DNA of 64,000 nucleotides from Microtetraspora glauca (GTDB lineage: Bacteria > Actinomycetota > Actinomycetes > Streptomycetales > Streptomycetaceae), in assembly GCA_000721275.1 (NCBI GenBank), contig JOFO01000020.1, positions 44,227 through 108,226 of the forward strand. Reading direction: 5' to 3'. Position numbers and translations under genes: made by a program. Below the pieces are notes generated by a model, which was not told the origin of the DNA, searched no databases, and worked only from the letters and a program-made list of their open reading frames with translations. Shown here piece by piece: positions 50,339-59,232 of the stretch; position 1 is the first letter of the stretch, and every line of letters starts with the position of its first letter.

Positions 50339-50911
50339 ATGGCCGTCACCGCGACCGGAAACGTGCTCGCCGCGCCCGATACCCTCGCCGTCAACGCCGG
50401 CTCCTACTTCGCGCTCGGGCTCACGGCGGCCACCGGCGTCTCGCTCCCGCTGCTCGCCTCCTCCGGCACTGCCTTCGCCGGCCGCCTGGCCGCTGCGGCC
50501 GTCGTGCTCGGCCTCTCCGGACTGGGCACCGGCACCGTCCGGCTCGTCCTCGCCGGCAGCGCCCTCACCCTCGGTCTGACGGCCATGACCGAGGGACTGC
50601 TGCTGCTTGCCCGCCGGATCGATGCCCTCGCCCTCGGCGACGACGCCGCCCCCGGCCTTGGCGTCCCCGTCCGCGCCACCCGCAAGACCGCCGTCGTCCT
50701 CGCTGCCCTCCTCGCCACCGCCGCCGTCACCCTGGCCGGACCGGTCGGCTTCGTCGGCCTGTGCGCCCCGGCCCTGGTCCGCCCCCTCGCCCGCCGAGGC
50801 GCGGCGCGCTGGCCTTCGCCGACGACGCGAGGCTGCCCGCCGTTGCCGTGGACAACGTTGCCGTCCAACTCTGGGAGACCGAGGCCAGGCTGCCGCTCGG
50901 AGAACCTCTGA
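50339..50911 (+). pseudogene. FecCD-type siderophore permease, internally deleted and truncated
   Basis: Starts like a FecCD permease (LAAPDTLAVNAGSYFALGL, VRLVLAGSALTLGL) then jumps from TEGLLLLA to RRIDALALGDDAAPGLGVPV, losing about 100 residues, and stops matching at about 50800 (GFVGLCAPALVRPLARR). After that the frame runs out-of-register through a WD40 gene fragment to a stop at 50911. Cannot form a working transporter. Confidence 0.82.
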
Positions 50912-51195
50912 CCTTCACCGGGCACACCGAGCACCAGATCGAGGCCCTCTTCTTCGAGGACATGACCCTGCGGACCGTCACCGGCGGTCGGCCCAACACC
51001 CTCGACCTCACGCCGGAGAAGCCGGCCGAGGCGGCGTGCCGGCGCGTGGGCCTCGACATCACCCGGCAGGAGTGGCAGACGTACGTCTCCGGTGCGCCGT
51101 ACCGCCCACTGTGCGGGACCCGGCGTGCCGCCCACACTCGGTCTGCCGGTACTCGCTGGGGGAGGCGCCGTAGGCACCCCGGAAGGCCCGGCTGA
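50800..51195 (+). pseudogene. C-terminal fragment of a WD40-repeat protein
   Basis: One frame reads ALAFADDARLPAVAVDNVAVQ, LGEPLTFTGHTEHQIEALFF, TLRTVTGGRPNTLDLTPE and ITRQEWQTYVSGAPYRPLC, the typical last repeat and tail of large Streptomyces nSTAND/WD40 proteins. There is no start; it is joined directly to the permease remnant by deletion. Real similarity ends near 51115, after which the frame reads into the AraC gene end. Confidence 0.65.
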
Positions 51196-52105
51196 AGTGG
51201 GCCGGCGCCGTGAATCCGCAGCGGACCGCGATCGCCTGCACCGGCAGATCGAGCAGGGCGGGGTCGGCGAGCTCGCGGCGGGCCTGTTCGAGGCGCCGGT
51301 GACGGATGAGGGCGGCCACAGTCACGCCCTCCGGCTGGAACAGGCGGTGCAGGTGCCGCGTGGACAGATGGTGCGCCGCGGCGACGGTCTGCGGAGTCAG
51401 CCCCGTGTCACGGAAGTTGCGCAGAATGAAAGAGCGGATCGTCAGGACGAGAGTGCGGGTGCGGGTCTCAGCAGGCAGCGTCGCCTCGGCGTTCAGCTCG
51501 TGGGAGATCAGACCGGCGACCAGGTCGAGCAGTACGCCGTTCAGGCGTGGCGCGTCGGACAGCTCGTAGGCGCTCGTCTCATCGGACAACTGGACCAGAA
51601 ACTGGCTCAGCAGGGCGCCGAACCCCCGCCGACCGGACAGCCGCCGACCGAGCACACCGCTCAACTCCCCGGCGCCCGGCAGGTGGAGCCTGGACCTGGG
51701 AATCTCCACGCCCATGCCCACCAGGGGCGAGTCGCCGTCCGAGCTGACGTCGTAGGGGCGGGAGGTGTCGAGGAAGTAGATGTCGTAAGGGGCGTTGATG
51801 CTGCGGTGGCCGTTGTGGTCGACATGTACCGTCCCGCTGCCCGGCAGGACCAGGGTCAGGTGGAGGAGCTCGGGGTCGGACTGCCGGATCATCCTCGGGG
51901 TACGCCGATAGCGCGATGCACACAGGCTCACCGGCCACAGCCACGTGTCATTCAGATGTACCAGCCGCTGACGGGCCCAGAAGTCGTCCGCGCGCGGGCT
52001 GGTGATTTCCGAGGGTGCCAGGGTGTCCGTGAAGCGCTCCCGCCAGAAGTCGAATCGGTCGCTCCGCGCAAGGGTGTCCGTGTGGAACACCGACTCGGTC
52101 AGCAC
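51059..52105 (-). CDS. AraC family transcriptional regulator, 348 aa
   Basis: C-terminal double HTH (LTPQTVAAAHHLSTRHLHRLF, VQAIAVRCGFTAPAHFSRAF and GASPSEYR) and an N-terminal AraC_binding_2-like domain (DFWRERFTDTLAPSEI). GTG 52105 has AGGAGGGG upstream. The last 25 residues after GASPSEYRQTE are atypical and coincide with the junction to the WD40 fragment at about 51115-51125, so the native C-terminus was probably replaced. Could have regulated the siderophore system now broken next to it. Confidence 0.85.
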   Translation of the reverse strand: MLTESVFHTDTLARSDRFDFWRERFTDTLAPSEITSPRADDFWARQRLVHLNDTWLWPVSLCASRYRRTPRMIRQSDPELLHLTLVLPGSGTVHVDHNGHRSINAPYDIYFLDTSRPYDVSSDGDSPLVGMGVEIPRSRLHLPGAGELSGVLGRRLSGRRGFGALLSQFLVQLSDETSAYELSDAPRLNGVLLDLVAGLISHELNAEATLPAETRTRTLVLTIRSFILRNFRDTGLTPQTVAAAHHLSTRHLHRLFQPEGVTVAALIRHRRLEQARRELADPALLDLPVQAIAVRCGFTAPAHFSRAFRGAYGASPSEYRQTECGRHAGSRTVGGTAHRRRTSATPAG

Positions 52106-52444
52106 TGACTCTCCCCTCCTCACGCACCCGTGCACCTCAAGAATCAGCATCGGCACCAGCGTCGAACAAGAGGGCCCGCAAGTGGACTTGATCACGGCAT
52201 CCGGCTGAACGCCGTCGCGCGGAGGGTGTACGGGGCACACCGGCGCAGGTGCGGCTCAACGCCTCGGCCTACGCCCGGGTCGTCAGCTCCGCAGCCGCTC
52301 GATGCTCCGGTGGCCGGTGCGGCGTTGCCGGTCAAGGTGACGGCGCGGAACGTCAATTGTTCCCTTTTAGGGCTCTGCCACCATGGGCCGCGTCGGCGAG
52401 ACCGAGTCCACCCACCGGTCCAGGGCGCAACGAAGGGGGAGCAT
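52106..52444. other. Intergenic, no gene seen
   Basis: About 340 bases between the AraC gene and the small secreted protein. No supported ORF; a T-rich patch near 52358-52370 (TTGTTCCCTTTTAGGG) may be part of a promoter. Confidence 0.4.
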
Positions 52445-52807
52445 GTGAAGAAGATGAGGGCGTGTGCCATCGCGGGTCTCTCGGTCGCGGTGTTCGGCAC
52501 GATGCTGGCCATGCCGGGGCCGGCAGTCGCTGCGAAGGCGTCGGCAGGCGTGCGGTTCGACTGCGTTGTTCGCACAGTGTCGGACGACTACGGCATCACG
52601 GAGTACATGGGCTGTATCCAGAACGGGAAGTACAGGGTCTCCCTCAGGACCAAGGACACCAAGCTGGACGGCTGGCCCTCGATAGCCACGATCCGCAGGG
52701 GCGGGATCAACATCGTCACCGCCCGCGCCGATGGAAAGGGGAAGTGGTCCCCCTGGATGACCACCGGCTGGACCACGAGCAAGGGTCCGTACACGGTCAA
52801 TGCGTGA
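52445..52807 (+). CDS. Small secreted protein, 120 aa
   Basis: Signal peptide (MRACAIAGLSVAVFGTMLAM, cleavage near AVAAKA), then about 90 residues of a beta-rich domain with two Cys (FDCVV, MGCIQ) likely forming a disulfide. GTG 52445 has GAAGGGGGAG upstream. No family recognised. A terminator hairpin follows at 52854. Confidence 0.75.
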   Translation: MKKMRACAIAGLSVAVFGTMLAMPGPAVAAKASAGVRFDCVVRTVSDDYGITEYMGCIQNGKYRVSLRTKDTKLDGWPSIATIRRGGINIVTARADGKGKWSPWMTTGWTTSKGPYTVNA

Positions 52808-52853
52808 TCTGTGACGCTCGAGGCGGCCGGCAGCGACCTCGTGACTGGTTTCA

Positions 52854-52878
52854 GGCCCCCGTCCGCTGGACGGGGGCC
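52854..52878 (+). terminator. Terminator after the small secreted protein gene
   Basis: 11-bp perfect stem (52854-52864 with 52868-52878), 3-base loop, then TTGCTG. Could serve both strands, as the flotillin gene ends on the minus strand about 125 bp away. Confidence 0.75.
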
Positions 52879-53003
52879 TTGCTGTGCATGGCAGCCGGGG
52901 CCGACCGGCGCCTGCCGGCGACGGCAGTGGAGACGGACGCTCACGTCGCCCCACCTCCTCCACGTCCGTCACGCGCATGCCGCGACCCGTCGGGGCGGGT
53001 GTC

Positions 53004-54434
53004 TCAGTCGGTGATGTCGACCGGCGTTCCCGGAGTCGTGGGAGCCACGCCGGCTTCGGGCGCCGACTTCTTCTGGGCGATGCCCTGGAGGAGTGCGGCG
53101 AGGTCGACGCCGGTGGCGGAGGAGAGGAGTTCCATGCCCTGCGTGACGTTGTCGGTGACGGTCCGGGCCAACTGGCCAGCTCCGTCGGTGGAGATGACGG
53201 TCATCTTGTCGACGGCGGCGAGCGGTTCGGCCGCCTTGGCGACGACCTGCGGCAGCACCTCGACCAGCATCTGCAGCACGGCGGCGTCGCCGTACTGGCC
53301 GAAGGCGTCGGCCTTCTTCCGCATGGCCTCGGCTTCCGCCGCGCCCTTGGCGCCGATGGCGGCGGCCTCCGCCTCGCCCTCGATGCGTACGGCCTCGGCG
53401 AGCGCGGCACGCTGGGCCTTCTCGCCCTCACCGGTCAGCCGGGCCCGCTCGGCGGCGGCCTCCGCCTCCTTCACCGAGGCGATACGACGGGCTTCCGCCT
53501 CCTGCTCGGCCTGGTAGCGGGCGGCGTCGGCCGGCTTGCGGACCTGCGTGTCGAGCTGACGGTCAGTCAGGGCGGCCTGCCGGGCGGCGACCTTCTCCTG
53601 CTCGGAGAGGATGTCCTGCTGGCGGGCGGCCTCGGCGAGCGGACCGGCCGCGTTGGCCTGCGCCGCCGCCTCGTCCGTCTGCGCCTTGATCTCGGCCTGC
53701 TTCAGGTAGAGGGTCCGCTGGGCGATGGCGATCTCCTCCTCGGCCTTCAGCCGCGCCTGTTCGGCGGCGCGGCGGGCGACGGCCTCGGCGATGTCGGCCT
53801 CCTGCTTCGCGCGGGCGGCCTCGGGGCGGCCCAGGTCCTCCAGGTAGGAGCCCTCGGTGGTGATGTCCTGGATCTGGAAGGCGTCGAGGACGAGGCCCTG
53901 CCCGGAGAGGCTGGCCTCGGCCTCCTCGGCGACCTGTCCGGCGAACGCGGCCCGGTCGCGGATGATGTCCTCCACCGACATGCGGCCCACGATCGACCGC
54001 AGCGCGCCGGACAACACCTCCTGGGTGAAGCCCACGATGCCGTCCTGCTGCATCAGGAACCGCTGGGCGGCGGCCCGGATCGAGTCCTCGGTGCCGCCGA
54101 CCTTCACGATGGCGACGCCTTCGAGGTTGGCCTTGACGCCCCGCAGGGTGACGGCGCCCCGCACGGCCACCGGGATGTGCCGGCTGGACAGGTCGAGGCT
54201 GAACTTCTGCTGGACGAACGGCACGACGAAGACCCCGCCGCCGACGACCACCTTCTGGCCGCTGTTGTCCGTGTACTCCCGGCCCGTCGCCGGGTCGGTG
54301 GTCTTCTTGCCGCGACGGCCGGTGATGATGAACGCCTCGCTGGGGCCGGCGACCTTGTAGCGCGTGATCACGACGAGGCCGAGCAGGACGACCAGGACGA
54401 CGACGCCCACCACGGCGATGAGGACAGGGCTCAT
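53004..54434 (-). CDS. Flotillin-like SPFH domain protein, 476 aa
   Basis: Membrane-associated scaffold of the FloA/FloT/YuaG kind. N-terminal hydrophobic anchor (residues 4-23), SPFH/band-7 domain to about 200, a long Ala/Glu-rich coiled coil (about 200-400) with EAEA-type repeats, and a C-terminal tail. Flotillins organise membrane domains. ATG 54434 is downstream of an NfeD gene 54 bp away, the standard pairing. Confidence 0.92.
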   Translation of the reverse strand: MSPVLIAVVGVVVLVVLLGLVVITRYKVAGPSEAFIITGRRGKKTTDPATGREYTDNSGQKVVVGGGVFVVPFVQQKFSLDLSSRHIPVAVRGAVTLRGVKANLEGVAIVKVGGTEDSIRAAAQRFLMQQDGIVGFTQEVLSGALRSIVGRMSVEDIIRDRAAFAGQVAEEAEASLSGQGLVLDAFQIQDITTEGSYLEDLGRPEAARAKQEADIAEAVARRAAEQARLKAEEEIAIAQRTLYLKQAEIKAQTDEAAAQANAAGPLAEAARQQDILSEQEKVAARQAALTDRQLDTQVRKPADAARYQAEQEAEARRIASVKEAEAAAERARLTGEGEKAQRAALAEAVRIEGEAEAAAIGAKGAAEAEAMRKKADAFGQYGDAAVLQMLVEVLPQVVAKAAEPLAAVDKMTVISTDGAGQLARTVTDNVTQGMELLSSATGVDLAALLQGIAQKKSAPEAGVAPTTPGTPVDITD

Positions 54435-54488
54435 GACGAAACCCCCTTCGATCAGAACGAACGATGAAGAACAGCAGCCGACGCGTGG

Positions 54489-54995
54489 TCAGCGTTCGAC
54501 GGGGCGGACGGACACCGATGTCGTCGAGAGCACGGACTCGACCCACACCTCGGTGCCGCGGGCGACCGGCGCGTCCGCCTTCGCCGCGTACTTCACCGGC
54601 TGCCCGGCGAGGTACAGCAGCACCTCTCCGTAACCACCGGCCGGGATCGCCGTCACCACCGCGCCCGAGGTCCCCGTCAGATCCTCGCCCCGCGGTGCGG
54701 GCGCGGCACCGTCGCGCATCAGCGCCCGGCTGAACCTCCATGTCAGCCAAGCCGCGGCGACCCCCGTGACCACGCCCGCACCGGTGGCGACCCCCGCCCC
54801 CGTACCGGTGGTGCCGAGCACGATCGCTCCCGTGAAACCGAGGGAGGACACGAACCCGGCGATCACCGGCAACGACAGAAATCCGTCCAGTCCCCCGCCG
54901 AGCCCGTCGAGGACCCCCTCCAGCACCCCGTCGAAGACCAGGGACAGGACCAGCAGCACCAGACCGCCGATGCCGAGACCAAGAAACCAGACCAT
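54489..54995 (-). CDS. NfeD-like membrane protein (flotillin partner), 168 aa
   Basis: Two to four hydrophobic segments in residues 1-85, then a C-terminal OB-fold of NfeD type (GTSGAVVTAIPAGGYGEVLL, GTEVWVESVLSTTSV). In B. subtilis the YuaF/YuaG pair has the same arrangement, with NfeD assisting flotillin. ATG 54995 has AAGGAG. Confidence 0.85.
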   Translation of the reverse strand: MVWFLGLGIGGLVLLVLSLVFDGVLEGVLDGLGGGLDGFLSLPVIAGFVSSLGFTGAIVLGTTGTGAGVATGAGVVTGVAAAWLTWRFSRALMRDGAAPAPRGEDLTGTSGAVVTAIPAGGYGEVLLYLAGQPVKYAAKADAPVARGTEVWVESVLSTTSVSVRPVER

Positions 54996-55491
54996 GTCCC
55001 CGCTCCTTCGGCTTCCGGGTGCTTTCCGCCGTCCCGGCCATCGTGACAGCGGACCGCACGTACGTTCACTGCCGGACCCCGGCAGTCTTTACGCGCTCTT
55101 GATGCCGTGGTCGCGCGGGTGGCCGGAAGCGGCGACGAGAGCGGGCCATGTCCGTGGTCGCTTCCCTGGGCAGGAGTTGCCCCACCTCTTGGGCGGCCGC
55201 GCAAGGACTCCGGCGGTGCCGCGTGCGTGCCGGAGCTGGAACGTGTCGTGGAAGCCCGCCATCGCCACGCACGGAGCCGATCTCGCCCGGTCCACCGCGG
55301 TCGTGACCGTCACGCGATCCAGGGGCCTCCGGGCACGCGCGGCGAGGGGACCCGGCTGTCGTGAACGCCGGCAGGGACGGGAGCGGCTTCGGCTCGCGAC
55401 GCACGGTCTCCGTCCCGGACAGCGACGAGTAAGCACAGCGGGCCTGGTAGAACGCCGGTGCTCAGCACGAAGGCGCGGCACCACGTCGCGG
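54996..55491. other. Gene-free stretch
   Basis: About 500 bases between the NfeD gene and the eroded WXG-operon copy. Only short overlapping frames on both strands with no ribosome sites and no recognisable motif; probably deletion debris. Confidence 0.45.
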
Positions 55492-55584
55492 TCATGTCAT
55501 GGGGACCCAGGCGGGTTGGTGACGGCGAACCGAGTGGCCGCCGCGAGACCATCCGCTCGGGCCGAAGACCGGCTCCTCGCTCAC
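55492..55584 (-). pseudogene. 5' fragment of the membrane protein paralogous to 42095-42589
   Basis: GTG 55584 opens SEEPVFGPSGW, matching the start of the intact gene (SEEPVFVRSGW), again overlapping the preceding stop by GTGA. After about 12 codons it diverges and stops at 30 residues. Confidence 0.7.
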
Positions 55585-56162
55585 TTCCCCCCACAACCTG
55601 CGATGCGTGCGAGGTTCGTGGCCGCCTCGCGAACGATCGCCGCGCTGTCGCGGATCGCGGTGTCGCGTTCGGCAGGGTCCTTCTCCTGCTCCTCGCCCTT
55701 CCTGGAGGGGGCGATGAACGTCACGGTGATGTACGGGGCGGCCGAGCCCATGCGGACGGCGCAGCCGGCGGGCAGCGTGGCCTCGGCCTCCTCGGGCAGT
55801 GCCCATCCCTTGAACCCGGGGCCGAGGGGGACGGAGTCCTTCCTGGGGCCGGAGTCGTACCGCTCGTCCGTGATGACCAGTTTGAAGAGCTCCCGGCGGT
55901 GGTCACCGTCGGGGCCGGTGCTCATCACGGCGCACCCCTTGAACACCGCGGTGTCGCCCTTGCCCGGACTCACCCATTCCTCCGTGACGACCACGCCCCC
56001 TTTGTTGTCATCGATCCGCTCCGCGCTCTGCCGGCTGAGCGCGCCGTGACACAGGGTCTGCGGAAGTGGTGGCTTCTCCTTCGCGGGCCACAGGCTCGCC
56101 GTCACGACGGCCACCCCTGTCATGCCGAGCACGAGGGTCAGGGGCAGCCACTTCTTGTTCAT
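55581..56162 (-). CDS. Membrane-anchored/exported hypothetical protein, 193 aa (paralogue of 42586-43170)
   Basis: Same design as the copy at 42586: N-terminal anchor (WLPLTLVLGMTGVAVVTASLW), conserved blocks CHGALSRQSAE, GDTAVFKGCAVM, SVPLGPGFKGWALPEE and LPAGCAVRMGSAAPY, four Cys, and a charged C-terminal helix. The frame is intact, although both neighbours of the duplicated block are truncated, so it may be an expressed orphan or on its way to decay. Confidence 0.72.
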   Translation of the reverse strand: MNKKWLPLTLVLGMTGVAVVTASLWPAKEKPPLPQTLCHGALSRQSAERIDDNKGGVVVTEEWVSPGKGDTAVFKGCAVMSTGPDGDHRRELFKLVITDERYDSGPRKDSVPLGPGFKGWALPEEAEATLPAGCAVRMGSAAPYITVTFIAPSRKGEEQEKDPAERDTAIRDSAAIVREAATNLARIAGCGGK

Positions 56163-56165
56163 CGC

Positions 56166-56290
56166 CTACCGCCCCATCGCCGTGTCGGCGCCAAGGACGC
56201 CGCCCTGCAGTCTCTGTCTGCTCGTAGTCATATTCTTGATCATGTTTTCGTCGGTCTCGGCGTCGGCCTTGGCATTGTCCTCGTCACGTG
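56166..56290 (-). pseudogene. 3' fragment of the large WXG-type gene (second copy)
   Basis: Minus strand reads DEDNAKADAETDENMIKNM then ADTAMGR stop, matching the end region of the 747-aa protein (NDENAKVDAATRENMIKHY and ADKSMGQ), with an internal deletion. Confirms that the whole operon was once duplicated here. Confidence 0.7.
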
Positions 56291-56303
56291 AGCGTGGGTG
56301 GGC

Positions 56304-56441
56304 ATGGGCGCAGCGGCGCACCCGGTACGTGACCGGTGGCCGCGCCTCGAGCGTGAGACCGCCCTCACGAGCGAGATCCTCGACGGTCACGACTGGGGAG
56401 CCAACACCACGCAGAAGTACCTGACCGACACCACCAACTGA
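56304..56441 (+). pseudogene. 3' fragment of an upstream plus-strand gene
   Basis: A 45-residue frame with coding character ends RETALTSEILDGHDWGANTT then QKYLTDTTN stop, 26 bp before the next gene and in its direction. No ribosome site at its ATG. Probably the tail of a gene truncated at the junction with the duplicated WXG block. Confidence 0.35.
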
Positions 56442-56467
56442 TCCGGCGCGCCAGGAGGAAGCCGACC

Positions 56468-57430
56468 ATGCCGAAGGAAACAGCCCGTCGACCGAGAACG
56501 GCCGTCGCGGTGATCGCGCTCGCTGTGAGCCTGGTGCTGCTCGGCGGCGGAGCATGGCTGCTGTCCGTCCGGGACACGGCTCCTCCGTGCAGCGACCTGA
56601 CGGAGAATCCCCGCGTACAGAAGTCGGTCGGGGAAGCCGTCCGGCCCGGCATGAGCTGCCAGGCCCTGGGCGAGGCCATCGTGAAAGCCTCGGCCGGCGA
56701 CGGCCAAGGCCGCCACACCCTGGGCCAGGCGCAGGCCCTCAAGGACGTCCTCGTCGCGGTGGGAGAGCAGGGGAACGGCGGCGCCACCGTCGATCCGGCG
56801 CTGCGCCGGCCGCTCGCCGTCGCCCTGTCCGACTACGGGCCCGACCTGCACGCGATGCTCGGCGGCATCGCCGTCGAGGACTTCGTGACGAAGGCGGCCC
56901 CGCACGAGCCGCCGTGGGAGTCCGAGGGCACCTACCACCTGACCGTCCTCACCGACACCCTCAGGAATGTCCTGCGTGAGGCCTCCGAGGACCCCCATGC
57001 GTACGCGATGCTGCGTCTGGCCGCGACCCGGACCACCGGGCAGCGCCTCGCCGCCGTCCCCGCGGACGCCAAGGGGTACGGCCTCAGCGTGACCCCCACC
57101 GAGAGCGCCCGCGCCCTCGGCGCCCTCGACGGCATTGCCGACGCGGTCACCCGAGGTCTGGAGGACAAGCGGGCTCAGGGATGGCGCGCGGCCGTCGTCG
57201 AGGCGCTCCAGGGCGGTCGCGCCTCGGCCGAGAAGGGTATTGCGGAGACATGGTTGAGCGATCTCCATGGCGCCCCGGAGGCACAGCGATACGAGCGTCT
57301 GCGCACTCAGGGGGTCGACATGACCCGCCTGTGGGCGGAGCAGCGGAACATGGACGAACCCACGCGGCAGGGGCTCCTCGCCCAGGTGGAACGAAGCGCA
57401 CTCACCGCCTATCGGGAGATCAAGCCCTGA
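56468..57430 (+). CDS. Membrane-anchored hypothetical protein sharing a domain with the large WXG-type protein, 320 aa
   Basis: N-terminal anchor (TAVAVIALAVSLVLLGGGAW), then a helical extracytoplasmic region with two Cys near the membrane. LSDYGPDLHAMLGG and the following LRNVLREASEDPHAYAMLRL correspond by eye to IADYGSDVHQILGKK and LTRIIRSTAEDPNAFKAI in the 747-aa protein, so a C-terminal domain is shared. AGGAGGAAG precedes the ATG. Function unknown; possibly a cell-surface partner or immunity-type protein for the WXG system (inference). Confidence 0.7.
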   Translation: MPKETARRPRTAVAVIALAVSLVLLGGGAWLLSVRDTAPPCSDLTENPRVQKSVGEAVRPGMSCQALGEAIVKASAGDGQGRHTLGQAQALKDVLVAVGEQGNGGATVDPALRRPLAVALSDYGPDLHAMLGGIAVEDFVTKAAPHEPPWESEGTYHLTVLTDTLRNVLREASEDPHAYAMLRLAATRTTGQRLAAVPADAKGYGLSVTPTESARALGALDGIADAVTRGLEDKRAQGWRAAVVEALQGGRASAEKGIAETWLSDLHGAPEAQRYERLRTQGVDMTRLWAEQRNMDEPTRQGLLAQVERSALTAYREIKP

Positions 57431-57733
57431 TCCGAGCTGTCCCGAGCGGCCGACACGGTCATCTCGCGGCAAAGACGCGCGAAGACGTCCAGGGCGAGCG
57501 AGGTCTGAAACCGTTCCCCGGTCGAAGGCCGACGCGCACTACGCTCGTCACGCCTGCGGACGTGTCGATCTCCTGACGTTCGTGGAGCAGCAGGCAGGCG
57601 GCGAGGTGCTCCTCGCACCAGCCGCGTACCCGTGCCTGGGCGGTGGGTCTCCTGTGCACCGACGACAGCACGCCCGCATCGCGGGGAAGGTGCTGGGTAC
57701 GGCGCAGATCTGTGGGTAGGGTGACGGCCGTTC
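57431..57733. other. Intergenic, no gene seen
   Basis: About 300 bases with scattered coding-like traces on the minus strand (RVRGWCEEHLAACLLLHERQ) but no start, ribosome site or complete frame. Confidence 0.4.
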
Positions 57734-57762
57734 TTGACACAACGCCGACACGAGGCAGATGT
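57734..57762 (+). promoter_or_regulatory. Promoter of the trkH-trkA operon
   Basis: Perfect -35 TTGACA (57734-57739), 17-base spacer, weaker -10 AGATGT (57757-57762), about 52 bases before the GTG. Confidence 0.45.
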
Positions 57763-57813
57763 ACGACCGGAGGGCCCGGCGCGTGTGAGCCGTAGGAGAG
57801 AGGGCCCGTCATC

Positions 57814-59232
57814 GTGGTGACCACCGTGCGCGGACGGGCTCACTCCTTCTTCTCCGCCCACCCTGCCCGGACCGTCGTCCTGGCGTTTGCCGCCGCCGTC
57901 GTGATCGGCACGGGGTTGCTGATGCTGCCGGCGGCCGCCGAGGACGGCGGCGCCACCGATGTGCTCACCGCCCTCTTCACCTCCACCTCCGCCGTCTGCG
58001 TCACGGGCCTCGCGGTCGTGGACACCGGCACGTACTGGAGCGGTTTCGGCGAGGGCGTCATCCTGGCCCTCATCCAGGTCGGCGGCTTCGGCATCATGAC
58101 CCTGGCCTCCCTGCTGGCCCTGCTGGTGTCGGGGCGCCTGCGGCTGAGGCTGTAGCTGACGGCCCAGGCCGAGACGAAGAGCCTCGGCATCGGCGACGTA
58201 CGTCGCGTCCTGCTCGGGGTCGCCGGTACGACGCTGATGGTCGAGCTCGCCGTCGGCGCGCTTCTCGCGCTGCGGTTCCGGTTCGGTTACGGCCACACCG
58301 TCGGCGACTCCGTCTACCTCGGGTTCTTCCACGCGGTGTCCGCCTTCAACAACGCGGGCTTCGGACTCCACGCCGACAGCCTCACCCGCTACGCGCACGA
58401 CGGGTGGGTCACCCTGCCCATCGCCGCCGCCGTCATCCTCGGCGGCATCGGCTTCCCCGTCCTGCTGGAGATGCTGCGCCACCGCAACCGGGTCCGGACG
58501 ACCGGCCGGAAGAACTGGACCCTGCACACCAGGCTCACCGTCATCACCACGGTCGCGCTGCTTGTCACCGGAACGGTTCTCACGGCGCTGATGGAGTGGA
58601 CGAACCCCGCCACCCTCGGAGCCCAGGACCTCTGGGGCAAGCTGCTGAACAGCTTCTTCCACTCGGCGATGAGTCGTACCGCCGGATTCAACTCCCTGGA
58701 CGTCGGTGCCATGCAGGCGTCGACCCTGCTGCTGACGTGCATGCTCATGTTCGTCGGCGGCGGCAGCGCGGGCACCGCCGGTGGCGCCAAGGTCACCACC
58801 TTCGCCGTCCTCGCCGCCGCGATGCTCGCCGAGGTCCGCGGCGAGCCGACCTCCGCCGTCCTCGGCCGCCGACTCGGCCCGCACGTCCTGCGCCAGGCAC
58901 TCACCGTCGCCCTGCTCGGCATCGGCCTGGTCATGACCGCAACCCCGACTCTGCTCTCGGTGAGCAGGGCATCGTTCGAGGCTGTGCTGTTCGAGGTGGT
59001 CTCCGCCTTCGCGACGGTGGGGCTGTCCACCGGCATCACCGCCGACCTGCCCGGCAGCGGACAGCTCGTCCTCGTCGCCCTGATGTTCATCGGCCGCATC
59101 GGCCCGATCACCCTCGTCTCGGCACTCGCCCTGCGCGAGCGGACCCGACGCTACGAACTCCCCGAGGAGCGACCTGTCATTGGCCAGCTTCCTGCACCGC
59201 CTGCGCAAGCGCCGAACCTCCCGGCCAGGTGA
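57814..59232 (+). pseudogene. TrkH/KtrB-type potassium transporter interrupted by one amber codon
   Basis: Potassium channel-like membrane subunit. Pore loops are visible (TSTSAVCVTGLAVVDT, VSAFNNAGFGLHAD, HSAMSRTAGFNSLD, SAFATVGLSTGI), so all four repeats exist. At 58153-58155 codon 114 is TAG, in the cytosolic loop after RLRLRL; the same frame then continues uninterrupted to 59232. Without the stop the protein would be 472 residues, normal for the family. Either a fresh nonsense mutation, a sequencing error or readthrough. The downstream half has no good start of its own. Confidence 0.85.
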
